The notes under the pieces: model-generated
What the model was told of the DNA's origin: nothing
Databases searched by the model: none
What the model saw: the letters and a program-made list of their open reading frames with translations, nothing else
Assembly: GCA_902473545.1 (NCBI GenBank)
Contig: CABRSG010000113.1
Span: 1-7,653, forward strand
Source: an uncultured Lachnospiraceae bacterium
Lineage (GTDB): Bacteria > Bacillota > Clostridia > Lachnospirales > Lachnospiraceae
DNA: 7,653 nt
Direction of reading: 5' to 3'
Made by a program: the position numbers and the translations under genes
Part shown: positions 1 to 6,847 of the stretch, piece by piece
Layout: every line of letters begins with the position of its first letter
How positions within the stretch are numbered: position 1 is the stretch's first letter

Positions 1-1
1 G

Positions 2-1492
2 GAATTCAGTCCTCCGCACGGAACCCGCGTCTATCAGCTCGGCGGCAAAATCATCGACTGGGCCGGTGAGGCTGCTCATTTCGAATACATACTGGACATT
101 GCAGAGAAAAAACATGAGGAAGAACGACGCGGAAAAATTGAGGAGGAACTGCGGGCGACGTTTGAAAACCTCCCCTGCGGCCTGTGCGTATACCTCCTGG
201 AAGGGGAAAAAATCCGGCCGGTATTTCACAACTCTGCTTTTTATGATATCACGGGTTATTCTGAGGAACACAAATACGACGTGGAGCAGGAAACGACATA
301 TCTGGGCGTCCACCCGGAGGATATCGGCCAGCTGCGCGCAAAGATAGAGTCTATCACTCATACCGGTGTAATGCGGGACACATACCGCCTGTACAACGAT
401 CGTGATGGGGAATACCGCTGGATCCATCTGGAGGGCGCGATTCGGACCGGCCCGGATGGGCGGCGGCTTCTCTATGGCGTTTATACCGACGTCAGTGAAC
501 AGGTGCGCCTGGAGCAGGAAGTGGCCGAGGCCAGCGGGAAGATACGGGAAACGCAGCAGGAACTCAGCCATCTCATCAATTCGATTCCGGGTGGTATCGC
601 TAGTTATCGGGTTGAGGGTGAACGGTTTATCCCCATGTTTATGTCGCACGGTGTCCCGGCCCTCACTGGCTACAGCCGGGCCGAATACGAAGAAAATAAA
701 CGCCGGGGTATTCTCGACAATATCTATGAGCCCGACAGGCCCCGTATCCTCGAAGAAGGCCGCGCCGCGATGGAAAACGGCGAAGTGCTTGAGATATCCT
801 ATCGGATCCAACGCAAGGATGGAACCCTTGCCTGGATTCACTTGAGCGGCCGGCGTATGGGACACGTGCCGGAATCCATGCGATTTTATGCCGTCTTTAC
901 CAGTTTGCCGGGGGACATCAATATTCCCACGAAAGAGGCGGCGGACGGCGTCTATGTGATTGATAAAGGAAATTACGAGTTGCTCTATACCAACGAAACC
1001 AAAGCCCTTTCCGAATGCGGAGCCGCCGGGATTGGGAAGCCCTGCTATGCGGCTCTGCACGAGCGGAACTCCCCCTGCGATTTTTGTACTTTAAAAACCT
1101 TTGGACAGGACGGACAGAGCCATGAGATGGTGGTTGGCCCGGATTTGGTGTATTCCTCTCAGGTCAAAGAAACCATCTGGAATGGCATTCCGGCCTACGT
1201 CCAGTACATCCGGGACGTGACGGAGGAAGTGAAGGCCAGGCGGGAAAAGGAACGGCTGGAGCTGTATTGTCAGACCCTGGTTCAAAACCTGCCCGGAGGA
1301 ATCGCGGTCATACGGATCGAACCGGACGGCGGCATGACGCCGGAGTATATCTCGGAAGGCTTTGCCGCTCTGACGAGAATGACGGTGGACGAAGCCGCCA
1401 GGCTGTATTCTGAAAACGTCTATGCGGGCCTCCATCCGGACGATGTTGAAAGTAATCAGATAAAGATGAGAAAATTTATAGAAAGCGGGTAA
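2..1492 (+). CDS. N-terminal PAS-array part of hybrid histidine kinase (partial at 5' end, ends at premature TAA)
   Basis: This part is a sensory array with no catalytic domain. The true start lies upstream of the window; GTG at 281 is merely the first in-frame start-like codon and falls inside a PAS domain. In order: the tail of a PAS domain (about 2-100, with KIIDW and the DIAEKK exit typical of PAS-to-linker junctions); a charged helical linker; PAS A (about 158-515, starting at NLPCGL, with HPED and YTDVSEQ); a linker; PAS B (about 563-910, starting at SIPGGIA, with RKDGT); PAS C (about 944-1235), which carries four cysteines spaced C-x8-C-x10-C-x2-C and ends YIRDVTEE; and the first half of PAS D (from about 1271, starting at NLPGGIA, with HPDD). 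Translation would stop in the middle of PAS D. PAS domains bind small ligands or cofactors or mediate dimer signalling, but no ligand can be assigned. Alone, this product could not phosphorylate anything. Confidence 0.8.
   Translation, partial: EFSPPHGTRVYQLGGKIIDWAGEAAHFEYILDIAEKKHEEERRGKIEEELRATFENLPCGLCVYLLEGEKIRPVFHNSAFYDITGYSEEHKYDVEQETTYLGVHPEDIGQLRAKIESITHTGVMRDTYRLYNDRDGEYRWIHLEGAIRTGPDGRRLLYGVYTDVSEQVRLEQEVAEASGKIRETQQELSHLINSIPGGIASYRVEGERFIPMFMSHGVPALTGYSRAEYEENKRRGILDNIYEPDRPRILEEGRAAMENGEVLEISYRIQRKDGTLAWIHLSGRRMGHVPESMRFYAVFTSLPGDINIPTKEAADGVYVIDKGNYELLYTNETKALSECGAAGIGKPCYAALHERNSPCDFCTLKTFGQDGQSHEMVVGPDLVYSSQVKETIWNGIPAYVQYIRDVTEEVKARREKERLELYCQTLVQNLPGGIAVIRIEPDGGMTPEYISEGFAALTRMTVDEAARLYSENVYAGLHPDDVESNQIKMRKFIESG
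1490..1492 (+). other. premature in-frame TAA inside PAS D
   Basis: TAA interrupts the kinase frame between ...IESG and AHCEF.... Aligning PAS D with PAS B of the same protein puts the stop opposite the Glu of MENGE (GAA, in the stretch 772-783). The simplest origin is therefore a single GAA-to-TAA change, although a CAA origin is also possible. TAA also ends this gene at 3626-3628 and the next gene at 6315-6317, so it is a normal stop here and not a reassigned codon. Confidence 0.85.
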
Positions 1493-1594
1493 GCGCACTG
1501 CGAGTTTAAAGCCCGGTTTCTACGCGGTGATAACAGCTATGTTTGGGTTAGGGACCAAGTATCCATACAGGAAGCGCCGGACGGGACCCGCCGG

Positions 1595-3628
1595 ATGTAC
1601 TGTATTTACACCGATATCAGTAAGAACGTGGAAGAAAGCGAGCGCCTCCGCCAGCAGTATGAGGATCTGCTGCTGCAGCATTACCGCACGCCGGGACCGG
1701 ATGAGCTGGTTCTGGGGCATTGTAATATCACACAAAACAAAATTATAGAGATTAGAGATTTTACAGGATCGAACCTTTTGCATACGCTGGGCAGAAACCG
1801 GGAAAATTTCTTTACCGGTATGGCGGGTTTTATGGTAGAGGAAAAGGAAAAACAGGCGTTTTTGAATTTATTCCTAAACGCGCCGGCGCTGGCCGCCTTT
1901 GAGCGAAAAGATACGGAGCAGATTCAGCAGTGCTTAATAAAGTTTCCGGGGCAGAATAACGGCTGCTATGTGCAAGTCAAAATGAGGCTGGTGGAAACCC
2001 CGGATACCGGCGACGTCACGGGAATCCTTACGGTGACGGATATCACAGACCAGACCGTGTCCGACCGAATATTAAACCAGATGTCTTCTGTGATTCACGA
2101 TTATATCGCCGATGTGAATTTAGACGAGGATCGTTTTCGGATTCTGAGCAGCAGGAGTAAGGCGCATTTGGTCCCGGAATCGAACGGCTGCTATTCCATG
2201 CGGGTAGCGTATATGGCGGAAGCCATCGTCGTTCCCAAGGATAGGGAGCTTTATACAAAAGCGCTGGATCCGGATGAAATCTGCCGGCGGCTGCAGGAGG
2301 AAAGCTCCTATGCGGCTACATACTCCCATATGGATGAGGACGGTGATATCCGCACGAAGAATATGACGGTCTTCCCTATTGACCTCAGGTTGGGACGGAT
2401 TTGTCTGGTCTGCACCGACATCACGGACTCTGTCCGTGCGTTGGAGAATGCGCTGGCCCTTACCAGAGAGGCCAATCGGGCAAAGAGCGATTTCCTGTCT
2501 TCGATGTCCCACGATATCCGGACGCCTATGAATGCCATTATGGGAATGACGACGCTGGCCCTGGCTTTTCCGGATGATCGGGAACGGGTGGACAGCTGTT
2601 TGCATAAAATCGACCTTGCAAACAGGCATCTGCTGAGCCTCGTCAACGATGTGCTGGATATGAGCCGAATTGAGCAATCCAAAGTCGTTATGAACCTGCG
2701 GGAGCTTTCAATTTCCGATCTTGTGGAGGAGGTCTGCGCCATCATCGACCCGCAGGCAAAAGACGCAGGCCTGCAGTTTTGGGTCGAAAAAAAAGAGTGT
2801 TGTAAGGAGTACTTCCAGGGGGATTCTCTGCGAATCAATCAGATCCTGATCAACCTGCTTTCCAATGCGGTTAAATTTACGCCGGAGGGCGGCCGAGTGG
2901 ATTTCCTGGTTGAAGGGATTCCACCGCTGGAACAGAAAAGGCATGTCCGCTACCGGTTTACCATCCGAGATACGGGAGTCGGGATGCCGGCGGAATTCCG
3001 GAAGCACATTTTCGAACCGTTTGCCCGCGCCACTACCGCTCTGCACATCGAAGGAACCGGCCTGGGCCTGAGCATCACCAAGGGACTGGTTGAGCAGATG
3101 AATGGTAAAATTTTGGTGGACAGTCAATTGAACAAGGGAACCATCTTCCGGGTAGAGCTGGAATTTGAGGTGGTGGAAAATGCGGATCGTATGCAAAAAA
3201 AAGATGCCGGAGAAAGCCACGATGTCCTGCCGGAAAAGCCTTTCACAGGTCGCACTTTCCTGATTGCGGAGGATCATCCGATCAATTCGGAGCTGCTCAG
3301 CACCCTGCTGGCAATGGACGGCGCTGACTCGGTGATCACCACCGACGGCGCTCAGGCGGTGCGGGAATTTGAAAGAGCGGCGCCGGGAACCTATGACGCT
3401 ATCCTGATGGATATCCAAATGCCGAATATGACAGGTTATGAAGCAGCACGCGCCATACGGAAACTGGGCCGTCCCGACGCGAAAACCATACCGATCGTCG
3501 CGATGACTGCCAACGCTTTTACGGAGGATGTGCAGGCTTCTCTGGACGCCGGGATGAACGCCCATGTGGCGAAACCTATCGATATCGATGTGCTGCGCTC
3601 TACGCTTGGCAAGGCGCTGCAACAATAA
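1595..3628 (+). CDS. hybrid sensor histidine kinase, C-terminal part (PAS-like, PAS-like, HisKA, HATPase_c, REC)
   Basis: This part holds the complete kinase core. The same frame is open from 1493; ATG 1595 is the first start codon after the stop but lies inside PAS D and has no clear Shine-Dalgarno, so it is a gene-caller start and probably not a native one. Domains by position: end of PAS D (to about 1640); a divergent PAS-like domain (about 1690-2065, ending TVTDITDQ); another (about 2075-2440, ending VCTDITDS); HisKA with the phospho-accepting His at 2510-2512 in SHDIRTPMNAI; HATPase_c with N-box NLLSNAVKFT, G1 DTGVGM (2969-2986) and G2 GTGLGL (3053-3070); and a receiver with the acidic pair ED (3269-3274), phospho-acceptor Asp at 3410-3412, Thr at 3506 and Lys at 3572. 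All catalytic motifs are intact. The expected reaction is ATP-dependent His autophosphorylation followed by transfer to the receiver Asp, with onward transfer to an HPt protein that is absent from the window. The ATP lid is two residues shorter than in the neighbouring kinase. A polypeptide made from here would keep the kinase but lose most sensors. Confidence 0.85.
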   Translation: MYCIYTDISKNVEESERLRQQYEDLLLQHYRTPGPDELVLGHCNITQNKIIEIRDFTGSNLLHTLGRNRENFFTGMAGFMVEEKEKQAFLNLFLNAPALAAFERKDTEQIQQCLIKFPGQNNGCYVQVKMRLVETPDTGDVTGILTVTDITDQTVSDRILNQMSSVIHDYIADVNLDEDRFRILSSRSKAHLVPESNGCYSMRVAYMAEAIVVPKDRELYTKALDPDEICRRLQEESSYAATYSHMDEDGDIRTKNMTVFPIDLRLGRICLVCTDITDSVRALENALALTREANRAKSDFLSSMSHDIRTPMNAIMGMTTLALAFPDDRERVDSCLHKIDLANRHLLSLVNDVLDMSRIEQSKVVMNLRELSISDLVEEVCAIIDPQAKDAGLQFWVEKKECCKEYFQGDSLRINQILINLLSNAVKFTPEGGRVDFLVEGIPPLEQKRHVRYRFTIRDTGVGMPAEFRKHIFEPFARATTALHIEGTGLGLSITKGLVEQMNGKILVDSQLNKGTIFRVELEFEVVENADRMQKKDAGESHDVLPEKPFTGRTFLIAEDHPINSELLSTLLAMDGADSVITTDGAQAVREFERAAPGTYDAILMDIQMPNMTGYEAARAIRKLGRPDAKTIPIVAMTANAFTEDVQASLDAGMNAHVAKPIDIDVLRSTLGKALQQ

Positions 3629-3704
3629 AGGCGTATAATCGGAAAAAGCAAAGACAGATATAAAATAAATAAGAGCGGGTATGCGCCGGTAAAGAGGAGC
3701 AGCT
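3629..3704 (+). other. 76-bp intergenic spacer, AT-rich, no clear terminator
   Basis: I see no stable inverted repeat followed by a T-run, so transcription from the upstream kinase gene probably continues. A perfect TATAAT occurs at 3634-3639, but the nearest -35-like sequence (TTGGCA, 3606-3611) is 22 bases away, too far for a normal sigma-70/SigA promoter. A separate promoter for the downstream gene is therefore only a weak possibility. Confidence 0.35.
3694..3699 (+). promoter_or_regulatory. ribosome binding site GAGGAG for the membrane hybrid kinase
   Basis: GAGGAG sits 5 bases before ATG 3705. It supports that start over the next in-frame ATG at 3732, which would also remove the basic N-terminal residues preceding the first membrane helix. 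Confidence 0.8.
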
Positions 3705-6317
3705 ATGAATAAAGTTGAACATAAAAAAAGAATGAACCCACTTCAAAAAGGACAGTGTCTGAGTACCCTCAGTACCGTCGTACTTATCCTGCTCATGCTT
3801 ATTTACCTCACAACGACCATCGTGAGTTCCGCCATGCTGGCGGACCAAACCGATATTATTTCAGATCACCCCTTTGAAGTGGTGATTGCCACCGGGAACG
3901 CAAAACAAATGATATCGGAAATGAACCTTCGCACCGGGCGTCTGCAGCGCCACCACAGCGCGGACGATATTGAGATTACCGCTGCGGCGCTGGAAGAATT
4001 GCAGTCATCGATTCAAGAGCCCCTCGATAAGATCGAAGCGCTGTATCTGGGAGACAGCGGGGACGTCCGGGCGCTTCGGGATACCTTAACGTCTTTAAAA
4101 ACGGAGCAGGACAGCTTCTTGGCTTACGTCGCCGATGAAACGGTAACGGGCGAGACCATCGAAGCATATGAGCAGGAACACTTGGAGCCCATCTATTCAA
4201 AAGCGTTAAGGGAAGCGGAGCATATCACGGCGGTCGCGCAGCAGAAAAAGGTGGGTTATGGGGAGAAGTCGGAATCCCTACGGAAAACCATTCTCGTCAG
4301 TTCCGTCGTCCTGATGGCGCTGATGGTCGGTACCCTATTGATTTCCCAGTCCGTGCTGCGCAGGCAGCGCAGGGAGCTCGTTTACCGGAATAAGCTTTTT
4401 GATGCGCTCTCGCTCAGCATCGACGACACCTTTCTGATTCGGGAGGCGGAAACCGGCGCCATACAATACTGCGCCTTAAATATGGATCGGGTACTGGGGA
4501 CGAATCCTGTGACGGAAGCGTATCATGGGTTGAAAAAGATGGACGCCGATATTTTCAATCAGGCCGTTGCCAACCCTGACTTTGTCTCTCCTTTTGAGAA
4601 AACCGTAGAATATACGCGTCCGGACGGCGAAAAGCGCTGGCTGCTGATCCGGGTTTATAAAATGCAGGTCGCGAACCATTCTCAGTTCATTTCGGTTTTT
4701 TCAGACCGTACTCAGGAAATCCAGTCGCACCAGGCGCTCAAGGACGCCATGCTCAGCGCGCAGCAGGCCAATATGGCGAAAAGTGAATTCCTGTCCCGTA
4801 TGTCCCATGAAATCCGCACACCTCTCAATGCCATCATCGGCATGATGACGATTGCTGCGGCGCATGTCACCGATCCTACAAGGGTGGGAAACTGTATTAC
4901 AACGGCCATCCTATCCTCTAAACAATTGCTGATGATCATCAATGACGTGCTGGACATGAGCAAAATCGATAGCAATAAAATGGTTGTACAAAGCGAACCC
5001 TTTGACATTTTTCAAGTGGTCAACGCCTTTGTTTCTACGGTGTTTGCTCAGGCGAAAGCCAAGCAAATCGGGTTCACGGAAAAAATGGAGGGCTTTGGCG
5101 AGCATACGGTCTTCGTCGGAGACGAGCTGCGGTTAAACCAGATATTGCTCAATTTGAGTTCCAATGCGGTGAAGTTTACCCCGCCAGGCGGAAAAATTCA
5201 TTTGGAGGTTTCCCGGATTGCCTCCAAAAACAAGACGGATATGATCCGCTTCGTCCTCACGGATACAGGAATCGGTATGGCTCCGGATGCCATTGACCGG
5301 ATTTTCCAACCGTTTGAGCAGGCCGATGGGACCATTGCCGGCCGGTTTGGTGGAACGGGTCTCGGCATGTCCATTACCAAAAATCTGGTGTCGCTGATGA
5401 ACGGCACTATCCATGTGGAAAGCGAGCCGGGTAAGGGTTCTTCGTTTATTGTGGATATTCCATTCCAGAGGGGGGAAGAAAAACTTGACGAGCCAGACTT
5501 TGATAATCAGAAACTGTCCGCGTTGATCGTAGACGATGATATACAGGTGTGTGAGCAGAGCGTTTCTTTGATGGAAAAAATAAAGATATATTCGGAATAC
5601 AGAATGTCCGGCGTCGAAGCGCTCGACCGGCTGAGAGAAGTGCGCAGGCAAGGCTTCGACTTTGATATCTGCTTGATCGACTGGAAGATGCCGGATATGG
5701 ACGGTGTGGAACTGACCCGGCGCATCCGCCGGGAAATCGGTACAGCTGTCCCCATTGTGATGATTTCCGCATATGATGTCACAGAAATTGAGGACGAGGC
5801 AAGGAAGGCCGGTGTCAACGGATTTTTGCCGAAGCCCTTGTACCGTTCCTCCGTGTATCATGCAATCAAAGACGCTGTGGATGGCACGATCATGCCAGGC
5901 GTTGTTGCTGAAAAGCCACTGAAAGGGATACGCCTGCTGCTGGTGGAGGATAACCTCATCAACCAGGAGATTGCCGACCAGCTGCTACAGGACAGGGGCG
6001 CCCAGGTACAACGCGCCGCAGACGGCCGGGAGGCGCTGGAAGCATTTCTGGGCTCAAAGCCCGGTGAGTATGATGCGATTCTCATGGATGTGCAGATGCC
6101 GGTTATGAACGGATATGAGGCGGCACAGCGCATCCGTGCATCCGCGCATCCGCAGGCGATGCGTATCCCCATTGTTGCCGTAACCGCTAATGCCTTTTCA
6201 GATGATGTATCCGCTGCGTTGGCAGCAGGCATGAACGCCCATGTCAGTAAGCCGCTGGATATTGGGCAGCTCTGTACGGTACTTGTTGAAGTAATGAAAA
6301 AGGCAAATGAAAAATAA
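3705..6317 (+). CDS. membrane-bound hybrid sensor histidine kinase with two receiver domains
   Basis: This is the only intact gene in the window, 870 aa. A basic N-terminus precedes TM1 (about 22-45). Residues 46-194 form an extracytoplasmic, mostly helical region containing HPFEVV and EMNLRTGRLQ, which suggests a four-helix-bundle sensor of the 4HB_MCP type; that assignment is by resemblance. TM2 is about 195-217. A PAS domain (about 228-337) follows directly, with no HAMP domain visible, then a helical linker. HisKA has His368 in SHEIRTPLNAI. HATPase_c has NLSSNAVKFT (N487), G1 DTGIGM (520-525), FQPF and G2 GTGLGM (550-555). REC1 (about 604-720) has D610/D611, phospho-acceptor D659, S688 in the Thr/Ser position and K710. 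REC2 (about 741-862) has E748/D749, D795, T827 and K849. Every residue expected for autophosphorylation and phosphotransfer is present. It probably senses an external cue and passes phosphate to an HPt protein encoded elsewhere. REC2 closely resembles the receiver of the upstream kinase, suggesting shared ancestry and perhaps a shared partner. The ligand is unknown. Confidence 0.96.
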   Translation: MNKVEHKKRMNPLQKGQCLSTLSTVVLILLMLIYLTTTIVSSAMLADQTDIISDHPFEVVIATGNAKQMISEMNLRTGRLQRHHSADDIEITAAALEELQSSIQEPLDKIEALYLGDSGDVRALRDTLTSLKTEQDSFLAYVADETVTGETIEAYEQEHLEPIYSKALREAEHITAVAQQKKVGYGEKSESLRKTILVSSVVLMALMVGTLLISQSVLRRQRRELVYRNKLFDALSLSIDDTFLIREAETGAIQYCALNMDRVLGTNPVTEAYHGLKKMDADIFNQAVANPDFVSPFEKTVEYTRPDGEKRWLLIRVYKMQVANHSQFISVFSDRTQEIQSHQALKDAMLSAQQANMAKSEFLSRMSHEIRTPLNAIIGMMTIAAAHVTDPTRVGNCITTAILSSKQLLMIINDVLDMSKIDSNKMVVQSEPFDIFQVVNAFVSTVFAQAKAKQIGFTEKMEGFGEHTVFVGDELRLNQILLNLSSNAVKFTPPGGKIHLEVSRIASKNKTDMIRFVLTDTGIGMAPDAIDRIFQPFEQADGTIAGRFGGTGLGMSITKNLVSLMNGTIHVESEPGKGSSFIVDIPFQRGEEKLDEPDFDNQKLSALIVDDDIQVCEQSVSLMEKIKIYSEYRMSGVEALDRLREVRRQGFDFDICLIDWKMPDMDGVELTRRIRREIGTAVPIVMISAYDVTEIEDEARKAGVNGFLPKPLYRSSVYHAIKDAVDGTIMPGVVAEKPLKGIRLLLVEDNLINQEIADQLLQDRGAQVQRAADGREALEAFLGSKPGEYDAILMDVQMPVMNGYEAAQRIRASAHPQAMRIPIVAVTANAFSDDVSAALAAGMNAHVSKPLDIGQLCTVLVEVMKKANEK

Positions 6318-6374
6318 AGAAAGTGAATTCAGACCCCAAAATTGCCGATACAGTTTGAGGGTGTGAAAGGGGTA

Positions 6375-6381
6375 GGTGGAG
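6375..6381 (+). promoter_or_regulatory. ribosome binding site GGTGGAG for the GGDEF gene
   Basis: GGTGGAG (containing GGAG) lies 4 bases before ATG 6386 and sets that start. The 68-bp spacer it sits in (6318-6385) has only a weak imperfect hairpin (ACCCCAAA paired with TTTGAGGGT, no T-run), which is not a convincing terminator. Confidence 0.65.
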
Positions 6382-6385
6382 CTAA

Positions 6386-6847
6386 ATGTGCAAACAACAG
6401 CACAGCCATGAATATCAAATGCTACTGAATAATATCCCCGGCGGTGTTCAACAGTGCCTGAACGATGAATTCTTTACCATATTGGAGGTCAATCAGAGCT
6501 TTTTGGAATTATTTGGACTCTCCCGACAGGAGCTGACGGTTCGGTTTCAGGATCGGTTTATTGAGATGATCCATCCCGCGGACCAGAAGCGTATTCTGGA
6601 TGAAGCAGCGGTAAAGCTGAAAGTCGGCAGCAAAGCGGTCTTAAACTACCGGGTTCTTTGCGGTGACGGAAATTATAAGTGGGTCACGGATAATGCCCAG
6701 CTGATTCAGGATGAAACCGGAAGAGAACGGGTTTTTTGTATCTTGATTGATATTACCGAGTCCAGGAATGCACGGGAGGAGCTGCGTTTGTCCTTGGAGC
6801 GGCATCAGATTATCATGGAGCAGACGGAAGATATCATTTTTGAATAG
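6386..6847 (+). CDS. N-terminal PAS domain of interrupted GGDEF protein
   Basis: A 153-aa product ending at the premature TAG. It holds one full PAS domain (about residues 9-130): it opens at NNIPGGV, the same module signature as three PAS domains of the first kinase, and contains FLELFGLSR, the MIHPADQ segment, GDGNYKWV and the ILIDITESR exit. A charged helical linker (about 132-145) and the first residues of a second PAS (MEQTEDIIFE) follow. There is no signal peptide or membrane helix, so it is cytoplasmic. The start is supported by GGTGGAG just upstream. Produced alone it would be an isolated PAS domain without an output. Confidence 0.8.
   Translation: MCKQQHSHEYQMLLNNIPGGVQQCLNDEFFTILEVNQSFLELFGLSRQELTVRFQDRFIEMIHPADQKRILDEAAVKLKVGSKAVLNYRVLCGDGNYKWVTDNAQLIQDETGRERVFCILIDITESRNAREELRLSLERHQIIMEQTEDIIFE
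6845..6847 (+). other. premature in-frame TAG at the start of the second PAS domain
   Basis: The context is GAA TAG AAT. The position corresponds to a commonly conserved Trp in PAS domains that begin ...FEWD. A TGG-to-TAG transition is the simplest explanation. No other TAG-terminated gene is present, so the sequence cannot show whether TAG is an efficient stop in this organism. The following base (A) is not an especially leaky context. Confidence 0.8.

Larger units (their letters stand above)
2..3628 (+). pseudogene. multi-PAS hybrid histidine kinase gene, 5'-truncated by the window and interrupted by one in-frame TAA
   Basis: A single frame is open from the left edge to the TAA at 3626-3628, except for one TAA codon at 1490-1492. 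The codons on both sides of that stop belong to the same PAS domain: the N-terminal half ends FIESG and the C-terminal half resumes AHCEFKARF, ending at YCIYTDIS. There is no frameshift. The intact ancestor would be a sensor with a PAS chain followed by HisKA, HATPase_c and a receiver, over 1,200 aa in this window alone. No membrane segment is visible in the part present, so it looks cytoplasmic, but the missing N-terminus could change that. Whether the locus is dead, split into two working polypeptides, read through, or miscalled at one base is not decidable here. The two halves are described separately. Confidence 0.75.

Noticed and set aside
281..283. GTG 281 as the true start of the first gene
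   Set aside because: The frame is open back to position 2 and the upstream translation is clear PAS and linker sequence, so the start is outside the window.
66..347. Small + strand ORF of 93 codons at the left edge
   Set aside because: It overlaps the PAS-coding frame in another phase, is rich in Arg/Thr/Ser as expected of an out-of-frame reading, and has no ribosome binding site.
2708..3625. Long open frame on the minus strand (305 codons) opposite the kinase core
   Set aside because: It lies wholly antisense to HisKA, HATPase_c and REC motifs that are clearly real, its translation shows no recognisable domain, and such shadows are common with this codon usage.
3634..3639. TATAAT as a promoter -10 element for the membrane kinase
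   Set aside because: No -35-like hexamer occurs at 16-18 bases. The best candidate is 22 bases upstream, and the region directly follows a stop codon in AT-rich sequence where such hexamers arise by chance.
5133..5861. Minus-strand open frame of 242 codons
   Set aside because: It is antisense to the HATPase_c and REC1 domains of the intact kinase, with no family resemblance in the translation. It is a shadow of the coding strand.
6331..6364. Hairpin in the spacer before the GGDEF gene as a terminator
   Set aside because: The stem is short and imperfect (ACCCCAAA with TTTGAGGGT), the loop is long, and no T-run follows.
1490..6847. Alternative genetic code with TAA and TAG read as sense
   Set aside because: TAA properly ends the first and second genes right after complete receiver domains, so TAA is used as a stop. 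TAG alone cannot be excluded but has only one instance here.
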